Positions 1 through 12,100 of a stretch of DNA of 64,000 nt are shown piece by piece; within the stretch, counting starts at the first letter, position 1, and every line of letters begins with the position of its first letter. Source of the stretch: Chondrus crispus (Eukaryota; Rhodophyta; Florideophyceae; Gigartinales; Gigartinaceae); NCBI RefSeq assembly GCF_000350225.1, contig NW_005179021.1, positions 124,001 through 188,000 on the forward strand, in the 5' to 3' direction. The translations under genes and the position numbers were made by a program. A model generated the notes under the pieces. That model made no database searches, was not told where the DNA came from, and saw nothing but the letters and a program-made list of their open reading frames with translations.

Positions 1-1787
1 ACGAAGAGAGGGATGCCAGAAACTCTAAATCATTACCGGAGGCAACGGCCTGCTATGGCCACAACCAACCACACGCAAATACCAACTTCCCGTTCAATTG
101 AAGAAAGAAAACAGTTTCTCTTCGCCGTTTTTATTCCATCGTCCCTTTTCACGATTCTCTCAACTAATCTAGTTTACTCGGTTGTGTTGTCATTTTGCGA
201 CGAGATACCCGTGCGCGACTGACCACAGCGGACTCTTTTCAAAAATTATTTTCCAGGGCGATCGTGAGCAGATCTAAACAACTTCACGGAGCATCTTGCC
301 ATTGTTAGTTCAATGAAGGCCTCAAGCCTTGTCTAACTTAATTGCGACAGGGACAAAGAAACGGCTGAGACATGTTGAAGTTGCTGTGTGGACTCTTCTT
401 TTTGAATTTGGGAGTCTCCATACTCAAAAGATATGCGCTACCCTGCAGTCTATGTACTACCAACCATAAGGAGTTTTCCGCTATGAATCCTTCTCGCAAA
501 GCCATGTGCAGTGATATGGACATCCACCCCCACACTGACACCTTGCGATTGTTGGAGAGTTTGGTAAGGGCCGCTTTGCTCTTGTTCTTGAATTTGAAAG
601 TGATTCAAATGGATCTTCAATTCTATGAAACCCTTTGCTGTCATGCTCATGAGATAAGGAGCAGTCAGATGCCCCACCCTATTATATTCGTACAGCTTTC
701 TGTGGGTTGTCATTTCGGTATTGGCAGACCTTCTGTTTCTTTAGAAAATATTTTTGAAAAATAACTTGCAAGGATCCTAAAAATGGTCATTTGTCCTCAT
801 ATGAGATCCGTTGTCATGTCAAATCTGCCAGTGTAGAATTACAACCTCTATAAATCTTGGATGGCCATCTCCCTTTTGCGACACAAGTGAGTACTGTTTT
901 AAATTAACTATGTTATTATTTGAAAATCAGGGCACTTCTCATCTGGGTTACAGAATACCCCTTTGTATTCCATACCCTTTTTTGTTAGGTAAAAGGGGGA
1001 AATGGTAGGGGTTTCTGGGGAAGCGTGCGGTGAATGAGGATAGTCTGCCGTCAGTCTTTGTCCCCTCCGCGTCTTCCGACGTTCTCCCACCTTCCACGAT
1101 TTTATTCTCTCTCCAGTCCTTCTGGAAGCGTCCCCTCATCCAGCCTGGATTTCGCAGACCGTCTGCCAGCGTTTAGCGGTGCGCAGGGTTAATAAAATGA
1201 ACAGAGTGACTTACTTGTGTTGAATGGTATTTGCAAAGCGGTGCTTAAGTTGGACACACTTGGGGTTGCAGATTGGGTGGCTCTCAGGGTTATTGAGTGG
1301 TTGTGCCTGCCCCTTTTTGCTTTCCCCGTCTGAACTCCGCCCCTTTTATAGAAATCGTAGTTGAAACTTAGAACAATACAGTACATGCTAGACTACAACA
1401 AACCATGCATTCATTCTATTACTTGTCTCCATACAATCGCTCATGTCCTTCGCTTTCAGTCTCCCCGGCATCCTCTTTATTACTACTGGATACTGTACTC
1501 CTCTTTTGACAGGTCTTCTAGGTATGGCATAGAAATTATAGAGTGGTTCTATGCCATCCATTTCAAGAATGGAGGAGTCAGTCCATTCGGGAAGGACGCG
1601 CACAGTATGTTTAAACAAAGTAAAAGTAGAAAGATATACATACTGTGCTTGTCCTTCAACCGTTACACAGCGCTTCTCCAAAATTTATATAAAATCTTGC
1701 TCTACCGTGAATTGCAATTTTTCAGTTAAATTCTTTCACAGGACCCCCGCCCCGCCGCAGCTCACGGGGCTGCCTTGGGGTACAGTG
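1..1787. other. No supportable gene
   Basis: I see only short overlapping open frames on both strands (for example around 372-764 plus and 450-713 minus, which cover each other) with no recognisable motif. The segment is moderately AT-rich and ends at the 5-bp duplication that flanks the first LTR. It may be old degraded repeat sequence. Confidence 0.5.
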
Positions 1788-3102
1788 TGTAGTACAATTC
1801 CGTACCACAACCCCCCGGGGAGATGATAACGGCGCGGGAGGGCGGGTGCTACTGTAGTGAGCGGGCGTACACGCGCCCATCGCCGTGTACAGTAGTACCC
1901 CAAGGGTCCGACGTGGGACAGCCGGTAGGAGCGGGAGTGGCCACGGGTAACACGAGGCACAACCGTCGGCCGGGATCGTGGCCACGGGCACACGTGTATG
2001 ATCCGTACGGTGGCTAACTAGTAAGTAGTAGTTAATGGCACAAATTAAGTAATTGTGTACAGTAGCTGGTACACAGTAAGTGGCAGCTACTGTAGAGGGA
2101 CAGGTGTCCTGGCGTCCCACTTAGGGATTGAGACCGGGGACACTTGCCCGTCCCAGTAAAGAGGAGGCAGACTCGCCTCCCTTCCCTTTACGGCTATGTG
2201 CTAACACCGTTCCGGTTTCCCTTTCAGTCTCAGGCTTGTAACCCGTGACCGGCCGTCCGGATCTAACACCACCGTCTGGCTGCGCGCCACCGGCTGTAGT
2301 ATAATGACCGCCGCGAGCGCGCGGAGATCATTGGACGGCCGTATACGGTATACACGTGGGTGGCTGTGCCCACGTGTAGCGAGCGCGCGCGCATGCCGAG
2401 CTGTCGTAATCTGGCGTACGTGTACAGTAGTGCACGTGTCGTCCGAGCGGTAGTCTACGCGTGTTACGTGTGCGCGTTAGCACACGTGTCGTCCGTGCGG
2501 TAGTCTGTAAGCAACACGCGTGTACAGTAGTGCACACGTGTAGTAGCAGCGTCCGTGCGGTAGTAGCAATTATGGCGCTAGTTTTTTAATTGTGTACAGT
2601 ACCCGGCACGCACTAGGCGGCAGGTACTGTACTACTGTACTAGGACAGGTGTCCGAGGCGTCCCTCTGCGGGGTTAAGACCTGGCACCCGTCCCCACCAG
2701 TAAACGGGGGCAAGCTCGCCCCCGTCCCTTTCGCGCCTATATACGTCCGTTTCGGTTGTCTATCGCGCGCGCTGGCTTCTAACCCGTTACCGGTCGCTCC
2801 CGTTCACGCACCACGGGGCGACTGCGCGTAACCGGCCAGTGAGCCACTCCCTTTTCGCGAGCTCGTCCGATCGGTTCAATTAGCGCGTCGCGTCCACGCC
2901 GCGTGCTCCCTCTCTATAGCCTCCGCCTCTCACCCAACCCAGGGCGGAGAGGAGTTATCCCACACCGGCCACGTGAGCCTTCCCTCTTTTCGAGTCCATC
3001 CGTACGGTCTGCGTTCGCGCGTGCGTTACCCAGTGGCGCGCGCTCCCTTACCTCTAACCCCCCTCGTTTCCGAGTGGTCGGGGCGAAGGTAGTTATACCA
3101 CA
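1788..3102 (+). repeat. LTR family C, interrupted by a nested LTR
   Basis: A retrotransposon LTR that begins TGTAGTACAATTCC and ends AGTTATACCACA. It is flanked by an exact 5-bp duplication CAGTG at 1783-1787 and 3103-3107, so it behaves as a solo LTR left after recombination. Removing the nested LTR at 2295-2964 and its duplicated 5 bp leaves about 640 bp. A related but diverged copy lies on the minus strand at 20956-21876. The inner part is related to LTR family B: both have the block 'ACAGGTGTCC' followed by a GGGGTTAAGACC-like or GGGATTGAGACC-like stretch and a cytosine-rich segment. Confidence 0.85.
2295..2964 (+). repeat. Solo LTR, family B, nested in LTR C
   Basis: The LTR begins TGTAGTATAATGACC and ends GTTATCCCACA, and is flanked by exact duplications CCGGC at 2290-2294 and 2965-2969. 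It matches the 5' LTR of the gypsy element at 52826 almost base for base from about 2640 onward. A TATA-like box (TATATA, 2738-2743) lies upstream of the likely start of R. The U3 part repeats the module CACGTGT...GCGGTAGT about three times, together with TACAGTA motifs. No internal gag or pol remains, so this is a recombination product. Confidence 0.9.
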
Positions 3103-3414
3103 CAGTGCGCATTGAAAATATAAGGACACCAGTGAATCCTTGAGCTTGCACAAAAATACCAAAGGTCAGATAGTGAAAAGCAGCTCAAACGAAAGGGAAG
3201 AGAAATCGTGTAAAGAAACTGCACTCGTTTTTAGATGGGTACTTGTACAGTGACTTATCTGTAAAAATCACATCCCACCGCACTTTAATTATAAGAACAA
3301 TACACGATGAAGGATACAGTGGCAAAGTAAACCATTTTCGCGCAACCGAAAGGCTAAGCGACCATTTCTCTAACATGGCCAGCCATCACAACCACCAGCT
3401 GCCCACTATCCAAC

Positions 3415-4370
3415 ATGCCCAAAGGGAAGGAACTGACCAACGTCGAAAATGGCCCAATTCTCGTGCTCCATAACGATTGTTTGACTGTCAGGGAGATCTC
3501 AGACGCTATCGGCCGGTCGAAGATCCGCGTCCACATCGTTATAAAGATTATGTAAGCATATGGATCTAAAAAACGAAGTAGGAGGCCTCCTAAACTACCT
3601 CCCGCGTTAAAGCGCGGGGTAATAAGAGACGCGTCTAAATGACAAAAGTATGCCAATCAGATCCGCAATGCACTCGATTTATCGATCCATCTGTCGAAGG
3701 TACAAGCTCTTTTAAGGAAAGATACAAATGTAAAGTATACCAAGTTTATAAGTGGTCTAGTCCTAAAACCAATGCATTTGCAACAAAAGCTAGATTGGGC
3801 TAAGGACCACGTCACTTAGGATAGTGACAAATGGAAAAAAATTATATTTTCAGACGAGAAGAAATTCAACTTAGATGGACCGTATGATTTTCATTACTAT
3901 TGGCACGATTTAATAAAGGAGAATCCCCTTTTTTAAGCAGACGTCACCAATGAGGTGATTCTTTAATAGTTTGGTCTTGCTTCTCTTACTATGGACAGAA
4001 CAATTTGGTTATTATGTATGGCAAGCAAGATTCTGCGATGTAATGTAAGCTACTTAAGGATGATTTTCTACCGTTTGCTGCAGTGATACACGGATATTGG
4101 ATATGTCAGTAAGATAATATTGCTATTCATCGGTCTTTTTACACGAATAAATGGTTCACTGCAAAGGCGCTAAACGCAGGAACAATAATATTCGGTGTTC
4201 CAGGGATTTAATTTTTGCGAATTGATAAATATATACATAACAGCAATGCAACCAGTCATGTTAGCCGAAAATTTTCGTAAAAGTTATTAAACGTACAAAC
4301 AAAAAGTGGCAGGATCGCTCATGTTTATGAAACGTCTTTGTCATGCTATTATAGACATCACAATATTTCT
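3415..4370 (+). pseudogene. Tc1/mariner transposase relic
   Basis: Decayed transposase of a Tc1/mariner element, a cut-and-paste enzyme with a DDE/D catalytic triad. The amino end starts at ATG 3415 and contains a helix-turn-helix-like stretch LTVREISDAIGRSK. The first catalytic block [12 protein letters not shown] is plain, with its Asp codon at 3853, followed by a WHDL block. The second block QxDNIAIHRS lies in another frame, with its Asp at 4113 and one codon mutated to a stop. A very degraded WPA/SPDLNP-like region may follow. Several stops and frame changes show it is long dead. The family is clear from the motif order; the 3' limit is approximate, and terminal inverted repeats were not located. 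Confidence 0.8.
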
Positions 4371-4379
4371 AAAGTGATG

Positions 4380-6526
4380 GGCTGGACCACTGGCGCGGGT
4401 CACGAATGGACGAAAACGATACACATGCCCCCGCACCCCACTTCGCCCTCACTTGCGTTTATTAAGCTTATTATTATGTCATCTATGAGGTAGTAGGGAA
4501 GCCGTTGCGAAGTGCGAACTATGCTTTTGTTGCGGCAATAACAGCATTTCGGGACCTACCTGAATTTATTCAGCGCAGGGCGCAGTCCCATGCTTTTATT
4601 GTCGCAGCCATAGAGATGCATGCGGTCAATCACGCATCAGGTTTGTGCTTCGATCAAGGGTATTGTAGATCCAGACCTTCTTTCTTCAGTTTCGTGACGA
4701 TACTTAAGCGCGTGTCGCTCTCAAGCATCAAGTCCCGAACATGAGCTTTCGGAAGAAAATCGAGATCCGCAGTTGGTGAGTGCGACCGAGACCTCAAAAG
4801 CCTACACCCAACAACCACCTCTATAATATCCTTCTTCGTGGTGTTAAACCCGTAACAGCGATTCTCTTCTGCCGAAGAAACTCTCCGCAACAGTTGCGGC
4901 AGTTGTAACCTGCGCCCTCGTTATCAAGCTAATTAGAAAACACTCTTTGTTAGATGTTTTGGAAGAGGCGCAATGTGTCGTTGTAGAATGTCACCGAGCT
5001 ACAGACTGATCCGCTTCACGTATTGAAGACAAGAGCGTATGCCTTAACGCTTACAGGACTGAAGCTTTATCAATACAGGCGGTACCTCCTAAGGTGTGTT
5101 CATCGTTTCACTCGTGGGGGACATTCGACAGATTCTGAGAACGTGAACGCCGTTATTCGACCGATATACGAGGATACACTGGTGTACGTGTCAAGGTATA
5201 CTATGGACGATCATACTGGTTCTCGGAGGATGTGTCAGCGTGGTTGGACCATGTCGCTCCTGTCTGTTCCACCTGTTCAGTTTCGATACCAAGCCAATAC
5301 CTACTGTGTTCCCGAAAATAATACCGGTATTGAAGAAACACTCTGACGAAGTCGGTATTCGAGAAAGCTGCGAGTTGCAGTACTTTTTCAAGCATGATCT
5401 TTAGGAACGCGATTCCCTGATCACGACCGAGAACGACGCGAGTTTTTGTGAAAAAGCTTTCGGAACTATGGAAGAACTTGTGGAGAATGAACCACTCAAT
5501 GTTCTACGTCGGTCACATGTTTACGCGATTTTGTTGGCACACCCAGGATGTCTTTTTGATTTCAGTTTACTACCTACCTTCACCGCGACGTTCCATGTCG
5601 GATATTTGTGAACGAGGGTGGGACGAAGTTTGTGCGTCTCACTCATACGCACGCACCGCATGGCGAAAGGTGCTCTCGGAATAGGCAGAAGGATGCAAGG
5701 TAGATCACGCCTCACTGCATGCACGTTGAAGATTCGTACAAAGCACGCACCAGCAAACGCAGCCCGTCGCATGTGATAGAAAGTTTTCGAAGTGTGATTT
5801 TTCCAAATGTGATCATTTGCGTCCCGCACGGCCCGCGGGCCGTGGAATGATGCCATTGTAGAAACAGCAAATTAAAACTCCTAACGCACTTTCGTTCTAC
5901 CCTCCACGAGGGGAAGATCACATTTCCGAACGCCCTAGACAATATTGCACCATCGCTCGTAACTTGCACCCAGCTGCACCCGATCGCCATGCACCGCGCG
6001 CGAAACGGCTTCTGTCGCAACTTCTTTATGGCAGTCGCAACTTCATTATGCGTATGCATGGAGTGTGAGGGGTGTTGCTGCTGTGCGCGGCAGACCTTTT
6101 TTAGTGGTGAGGAATTAAGGGTAGGAGGCTTGTGCATCCGGTACGATCGTTCATCTCTGTTTCGACCGATTCGACCGATGCGAGAGTGTTGGCGTGCTGG
6201 ATTTTGTTAGTGTGGATCACGAACGTTGCTTGGTACCGTCGACATCTAAGTTCACACCGATCCGGTCAGTTTGCATTTACCAAACGTTATCATGGCTAAC
6301 TTATGTCCCGCGCATTATTACTACGTCCCGCACTAACGCAGGACGAAATGACGTCGTGCAATCGTGCACAATGCGCGTCGGGGGCAAGGTGCAGGATTTG
6401 GGGGGCTGGTAGAACATCCTTGCGGAGGTCATTGCGCCGATGGGCGCGAAGCAAGCAGCAGCGGGGTAGGTAGAGTTGGAGAGAGGTATGCAGATTGCAG
6501 ACATGCTCTGTTGAGCGTCTTCTACT
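4380..6526. other. No supportable gene
   Basis: Short open frames occur on both strands (for example 5023-5346 plus and 5712-6137 minus), but none shows a recognisable domain and they shadow one another. The sequence has mixed composition. I see no LTR ends, hairpin or tandem repeat of note. It is probably degraded repeat or intergenic DNA. Confidence 0.5.
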
Positions 6527-9500
6527 TTACAATCTTGCCTCTCTACCTCGGCATCCGGGGAATCTGACAGCCGCCCTTACACACCCATAGTTCGACTCCC
6601 TCAGAAGCTGTACCACCGATGTTTTCCAGTTTTCATTGACTCCTTCCTCTTCATGATGAAGGAGATGTTCAAAATCAAATCCGTCATCAGAGCGATCTTC
6701 CCAATCATCATCATTTTCAGCAATTGCATGAACCCCGATCCTGTCATGACGATCAAGGGCGTTTCCGGCATTGTACTCCATTTCAGTTCTCTTGGGTGAG
6801 TCCGGGCAGAGCTGATTAAATTGCGCCGGAGACATTCTCAAGATGTAAGCATCCAATATATCTTTCTGCTTCGAATGCCCCGGGATGAAGTCCCTTACCT
6901 TTAACCGAATCATGGTGCTCCCTTGCTGCGACACATCGCTTTGTTCGCGTTCACTCAGATCTTCATCATCTATCTGACCCTCGGATAACTGCCCTTTGCG
7001 ACCTTTCGGCGCACCTCCACTTTCCTCTAGCTCACCACAAAACTGTATGCTCTCATCCTCTTCCTCAAACCGTTTATCCTCATTGTTTCGATCGTTTCCA
7101 TGGTAGTGTCCAACACGTCTAACACCTTTCCCCTTTTCTTGTTGCAGGCATATTTCGGTCTCCCTGCCAACGTAGAAGGCATATCTATATGACGACTGTC
7201 ATTTGTAATGTCACGGACGAACCATGTCAAAAGCAAAGCAGTCCTGTAAACTGCTCGTAACGACCCAAGGTGGCTCCCAAGGAACTCTTTAATTCCTCTC
7301 CCTTGCGTTAGGGCCACGAAAACGTTAACAGCAACACGTGCAAGATTGATTGTACGGTACATGTGCTTGCGTTCCGCAGGCTTAAACCCTCTCTTTTGTA
7401 TCCCGTTCTTCAGCATGCCATCACCCACGATCACATGGTAATCGACCAGAACGTCAAGTTCCAGTCGAGAGGACATCATTTCTTGCAGAGCCTCCAAGTT
7501 TAACACATTTGCCCCAGGGGCTTCTGATGTCACCGCAGATGACACATGGTCACGAGAATTGAACGGGTGCTCCGGATACTTGAAGGTCAAAAGAGGCTGC
7601 CCGAACTCCTGTAGTATTCCTCTACTCTCCTAACATGGTCTAAGCGCAAACCCCAGATCTTCGAAGAAGCGTTTCCGGGCCGCCACACGTGACTCTCTCA
7701 AAAAGTCCGTAGACATTGAGTATACGGTGTGCGCAATGTACAGGATTTCACGTCCCTTTTTCGTGTCTACATCCTTCTTATCAGGCTTTGCTTTATTCTC
7801 CACTAACTGTCCGGTTTTCTTTAACGCATGTCTTCCGACGTACTTAGAATCCAGCCAGTATGGGGGTTTTCGCAAGGCAACATAACATTGGATAAGCCTG
7901 GCCCATGTTCCACTCGTGCGAGAGATCTTTCATGACCGTCTGATGGAAGGCTTGTTTTCAACGATCTTCGAGACTCGTTTTCACGCATGCAATCCGTCTC
8001 TACCTGCTTTCTGCCCTCAGCGAATAATGTTTGGACGAATCGAGATTTGAAATCACAATGCATGCGAGCGGGGCCTGACTTAAAGTCATTTTTGTGGCGT
8101 GTTTTTGATGCCCGTAGAGAAATGCTGCCATTGCAAGGTGGGTATGCGCAAGGGTTGACTCTATGGACCACGCGTACTCCATGAAATAGCAAGAAGAATC
8201 TGCCATAACCTGCGACATGAGAGAAATACGAAAAACGTTTTCCACTTGCGACTTCAGAGTTGGGTTTTCCATATCGACGATGTCTGTGAACGTCCATTTC
8301 GAAGATGTGCTTGCAGTTCGCTTTGAGTTGACTTTCAATAAAGTGTTGGTTCTTGCTCCAATATCTTTTTTAATGATTGTTAGGGCGTTTTGACAGTTTT
8401 CGAGATCTCTCTGAACACCCTTCATGCTCCCTTCCGTTGTATCAAGGCGAGCAAGTTCTGACTTGTGCATGTTATGCAGAAAGGGGCGAAACGAGCTCAA
8501 TGCTCCCCCTGTGTTGGGTCCGGCAGATATCGCTCGAATCTCACTAAGGCTTGGCCGTACTGTACTTGCACTTTGATCGCACTTTTGGCGCTGCCACGTC
8601 TCCTGAGCTACTACAAGCAAGCTCATCAGGGCATTCGTCCCTTTCGTTCCTCTCTCGATTCTTGACGTGTTCCTTTCGTGGTAAATTGGCTCTTCCCGAG
8701 CCCCTCCGTCGCCCGGATCCCGCATTATCGAGATCAGAACGCGGATGAGATTGGATTCTGGAACGGGGACGATCCTGGGCAAGGACATTCCTCTTTTCTC
8801 CTTCTTCGGTTGTGTAGCATAACCCCCCCCCTGGGGGTTTAAATTAGATTAGATCAAGAACTAGATCAGCTACTGTAGAGCGTCGAGCTCTACAGTACCA
8901 CCGCGCGTGTCCACGTGTACACCACGGGGACAAGGGACATGCGCATACACGTGCACACGTGTACAGCGCGCGAACGAAGCGCGCACGCACCACGGGTGAT
9001 ACGTGTACTGTCAGCCTCGACATAGCTGACAGTATTACAGTGCAGGCCGACCTGCACTACAGTAGCCCACTACAGTACCTCGGTACTGTAGTGTTATGAT
9101 AGAGTGTTTTGTATATTAAATATGGAGCGGACCGACGGCGGCGGAGGGGGAGAAGCACGGGCTTGTCCTCAACCGACCGCCAAGGTCAGTCCACCCAGCT
9201 TATTCTAAACGTCGCCTTCGCTCTTCGCGCGCGTTTAGTCGGAGCCGAGCCGGAGTGGACGCGCAGCACGCGAGCGAGCACGGAACCGCCTCCGCCCGTC
9301 AGCACTGGTACGTCACCCAGTGCTGCTCCGGGGCGTCGAGGCGTCGATCCGCTCGTGCGTGCGCGCGTCCCTGCTCGCTCCCGCTCTACCACCGCTACCC
9401 GGGCCCGAGCCCGGTTCCGTAGCTGGTTGGCCCGCTTCACCCCTTCTCCGATCCGGGGTCTACAGGTCGAACTGCGCATACACCTCCAGTCGTCTGGGGG

Positions 9501-9741
9501 TGTTTATGCTACAGGTTGGAGGTGGCTGCGTTTCCATGTCCGAGAGTCTCGTGATGGGTGGAATGCCGGGCTCGTCATTTTCTCCATCCGGAGAGTTACC
9601 ATCACGGGGAAATATGGTTTTGAGAACGTTTTTGTTTCCCCTTCTCTTGATGTGCCGGTTCTGCGCTCCGACAACAGTTGATGAGCTCTTTCGCTTAATC
9701 AACCGCCTGTGCGATGGCTGATCAGAATATGGAGGCTGCAT
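6527..9741 (-). pseudogene. Unrecognised decayed gene, split by a solo LTR
   Basis: Coding runs from ATG 9741 leftward. Leaving out the LTR at 8813-9513 and one copy of GGTTG, the frame is continuous across the insertion: codons for METQPPPT join those for EEGEKRNV, giving a charged, low-complexity amino end. It then changes frame near 8560 and continues to about 8000, where another frame change occurs. The 7875-7027 stretch is one frame with a single TAG at about 7634. Another shift near 7080 leads into an acidic frame ending at 6527 (acidic block NDDDWEDRSDDGF). The original protein was roughly 900-1000 residues. I do not recognise its domains. It lies divergent to the CMC transposase copy at 9942 with about 200 bp between starts, so it could be the second gene of that element. 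A host origin is also possible. Confidence 0.55.
8813..9513 (+). repeat. Solo LTR, family D
   Basis: The LTR begins TGTAGCATAACCCC and ends TTTATGCTACA; its first and last 10 bases are inverted copies. An exact duplication GGTTG flanks it at 8808-8812 and 9514-9518. The U3 region carries CACGTG-type boxes and TACAGTA motifs like families B and C, and a hairpin near 8873-8899. It interrupts the minus-strand gene described at 6527-9741. Open frames inside it on either strand are fortuitous. Strand is tentative, taken from the resemblance of the CACGTG-rich half to the U3 of the other LTRs. Confidence 0.9.
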
Positions 9742-9841
9742 GACGAAAGGCAGGGTGCCCTTACTATTCCATATCAGATATATGGAATAATTCTGATAAA
9801 TATCAGAATATGGAGGCTGCATGACGAAAGGCAGGGTGCCC
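9721..9841. repeat. 40-bp direct repeat with adjoining hairpins
   Basis: An identical 40-bp block occurs at 9721-9760 and 9802-9841. Each copy includes a minus-strand ATG (9741 and 9822) and is followed by a short inverted repeat: a 9-bp arm pair ATTCCATAT/ATATGGAAT at about 9766-9788, and a longer one beginning ATTCCACC after the second copy. It occupies the intergenic space between the divergent genes at 9741 (minus) and 9942 (plus). Confidence 0.85.
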
Positions 9842-9941
9842 AGTACTATTCCACCCTGTCATTACGCAATGACATGGTGGAATGGTGCGGGAAAAGGAAA
9901 CCAGCAAAAGTTGTCAGGTTTCTCGCCGTTCGTGAACAATA

Positions 9942-12100
9942 ATGCGGTGCGGCGTTTCTCGAGACTTACGCGTGTTTTCGATATCGAACATTTCAGGTTC
10001 ATGTCCCTCGATCCAATACTTTTCATATATCCGCGGCTTCAGTGATGTCCTAAGGGATAGTTGTGGTGCACCGAATCAGGGCTCGCCGTCTTCTGGTAGG
10101 AAAAGACCTCGCCCGCGCCCGAGAAGAGATAGGCGTCGACGCAATAACAGGTTCGACTGGGAAGAGGCGTATGTGGTTGTGTCTGCGGAGGGCCCTTACC
10201 ACTATTTTGCCACAACTCCTGTGAAGAGGAGGCTGTTTTATAATAGTGATCCGGAACCGTCTCATCAGGATTCATTTGATGAACTCCCCACCCAGGATCC
10301 GCATAGCGGATGTGAGGTAAAAGTATCGGAAGACCAATTGACCAAGCATATACATATACCCGATGAGGGTCTGGATGTTGATTTTCGAGGGGAAGATAGA
10401 TTTCTATCTCAGACGCGTAGTGAAACTGAAGATTCCGAAGATTCTTCGGGGATTTTGGCCGAAGAACTACGCGCATCGAGGTATGCAGAGGATTACAGCC
10501 GGCGCTCGCGGCCAAAGTCCAAAAATACTTGGCAGAAGCTCATCGCCATACTGGCGACGTCTGGCACTAACCGGTTCACAGTTGCCCAGTACTCCTTCTT
10601 TCGGAACACTGTTAACTGGGTTATTGAGCAGTATGCTCCACACGAGAGCTTGTTGCCGTCATATTCTACAGTACAGAGAACTCTGCTTCCAAACGTTCGT
10701 GCAAAAAATTTGCCATGGTCGGAGAAGCACCTCGTGCCAGTGGATCGGCAGAAGGCTGTTGCGAAGCGCACTACACATGAGGGCTGTATACCAAATGCTG
10801 AAGTAGAAGTAATACTTCCAAGCACTTGGGCCGTCCAGGATGTTTCGTTTAAGCCTACATGGGACATCATGCGATCTGGGTGCCTGAGCGACAGCGCTAG
10901 TGGTTTGAGTAATCCGTTTTTTTCCAGCGCTGCGAGCGCTTCCATTGTTTGCAATAGAAAGACATTTCTCGACAAGCCCCATCATGCCGTTTTCTCCCAA
11001 TCTACTGACGCTGGTCTCGCAGCTTGTTTTCTTTCTCGAGGAGAAACGGTCAGCATTATTCTTGAAAGTGAACCAATAGCTAAGGAGTGGGCTGGCATTG
11101 GCACAACAGAGCTGCAAGAGTATGTCCAAAGTATATCGACCACGCGATGCAGCAATTCAGAGTTTCATTTGACGGCTGTTCTGGGGGAAACGAAGCCTTC
11201 AAAAACAGAAAGATTCCTTCACTGCACTCAGGAAATGGCATTGATAGAGCAGGAGACATACTGACCACTCTATCCGTCAGCGAAAGCACTCTTTATGAAT
11301 GTTTGCTCATTCATAGAGTCGGCGGTTACTGCAGATCAGGCAATATGATTGAGCTTGCATGGGTCCCTAATTTTGCACCTTTGGATTGCAACAGAGAACT
11401 CCCCCACGCTGGAGCATTCGTACAACCAGTGACAGATATTTTTGTCGAAGGTGGGAAACTAAGTCAACCCACACAGTACAATCTCGACCTAGATTGTCTT
11501 TGCAGAGAGTCAGAGGGACTTTTACTTGAAAACGGTTTGCGTTACTTTGTTTATAGAGTACTTCTTTATTCCAACACCACCTGCAAAAGGTTAAGTTAAC
11601 CTTCTTCCGCAAGACAGGACATCCCTCAAAGCCGTTCGGCTTTTGAGTCTCACACCGCCAGGCGTTAATACTAGTCAGGGGCTTCAGGTTGTATGTGATG
11701 ACATCGCCGGGTCAGGAACAACTGGGATAAACACATTGGACGGAGATGGAGTCCCTATTAAGGTTTTTGTTCAAGCTGTGGCCTACATTGGTGACTTTCT
11801 CGAGATTGCGCACATATCTGATTTATTGGGTCACAAGGCAGACTCTGCATGTCATTTATGCTTTTCCGCAAGCAAAAGCTGGATCCATATCACTCTGCTC
11901 ATGGATATACGACAGAACTCAATAGTACGGATACATCCAGCTTTAGATCGGAGCCTCGTATGAGAGCTATACGTGAATCAAAAGGCCCTGACAAAGATAG
12001 GAACCGTCTTCTCAACCATCTAGGCATGCAATCAACGCCTTCCATGAGCCATGAGAAGGAGATGGTAAACGGCGGCAGCAGAGGTATTTTCTTTGGGAAT
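9942..12100 (+). pseudogene. CMC-type (Tnp2-like) transposase, truncated copy 1
   Basis: A degraded relative of the element at 41357-45150. Matching blocks in order include WQKLIAILATSGT (versus WQNLMAVLLVSGT), YSTVQRTLLPNV (versus YSTVYRTLSPLL), VILPSTWAVQD (versus VILPSSWSLMD), DRAGDILTTL (versus WRAGDISTVL) and LTPPGVNTSQGL (versus LTEPGVSTKEGL). The last recognisable part is a CxLC motif region at about 11850, then a frame containing SAHGYTTE (versus SRYAYTTD). Frame 9942-11264 shifts to another frame near 11190, and at least two more shifts follow. The SDGF catalytic block seen in copy 2 is destroyed here. Homology stops at about 12.1 kb where a minus-strand frame begins, so the 3' half is missing. 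The amino end is basic and arginine-rich (RKRPRPRPRRDRRRR). The start is uncertain. Confidence 0.75.

Noticed and set aside
1783-3107. Regarding the many short direct repeats in U3 as a CRISPR array
   Set aside because: Units are unequal and degenerate, inside LTRs with target duplications, in a eukaryotic setting.
9109-9721. Arginine-rich frames of up to 190 codons
   Set aside because: They lie within solo LTR D and cross its end; composition alone explains them.
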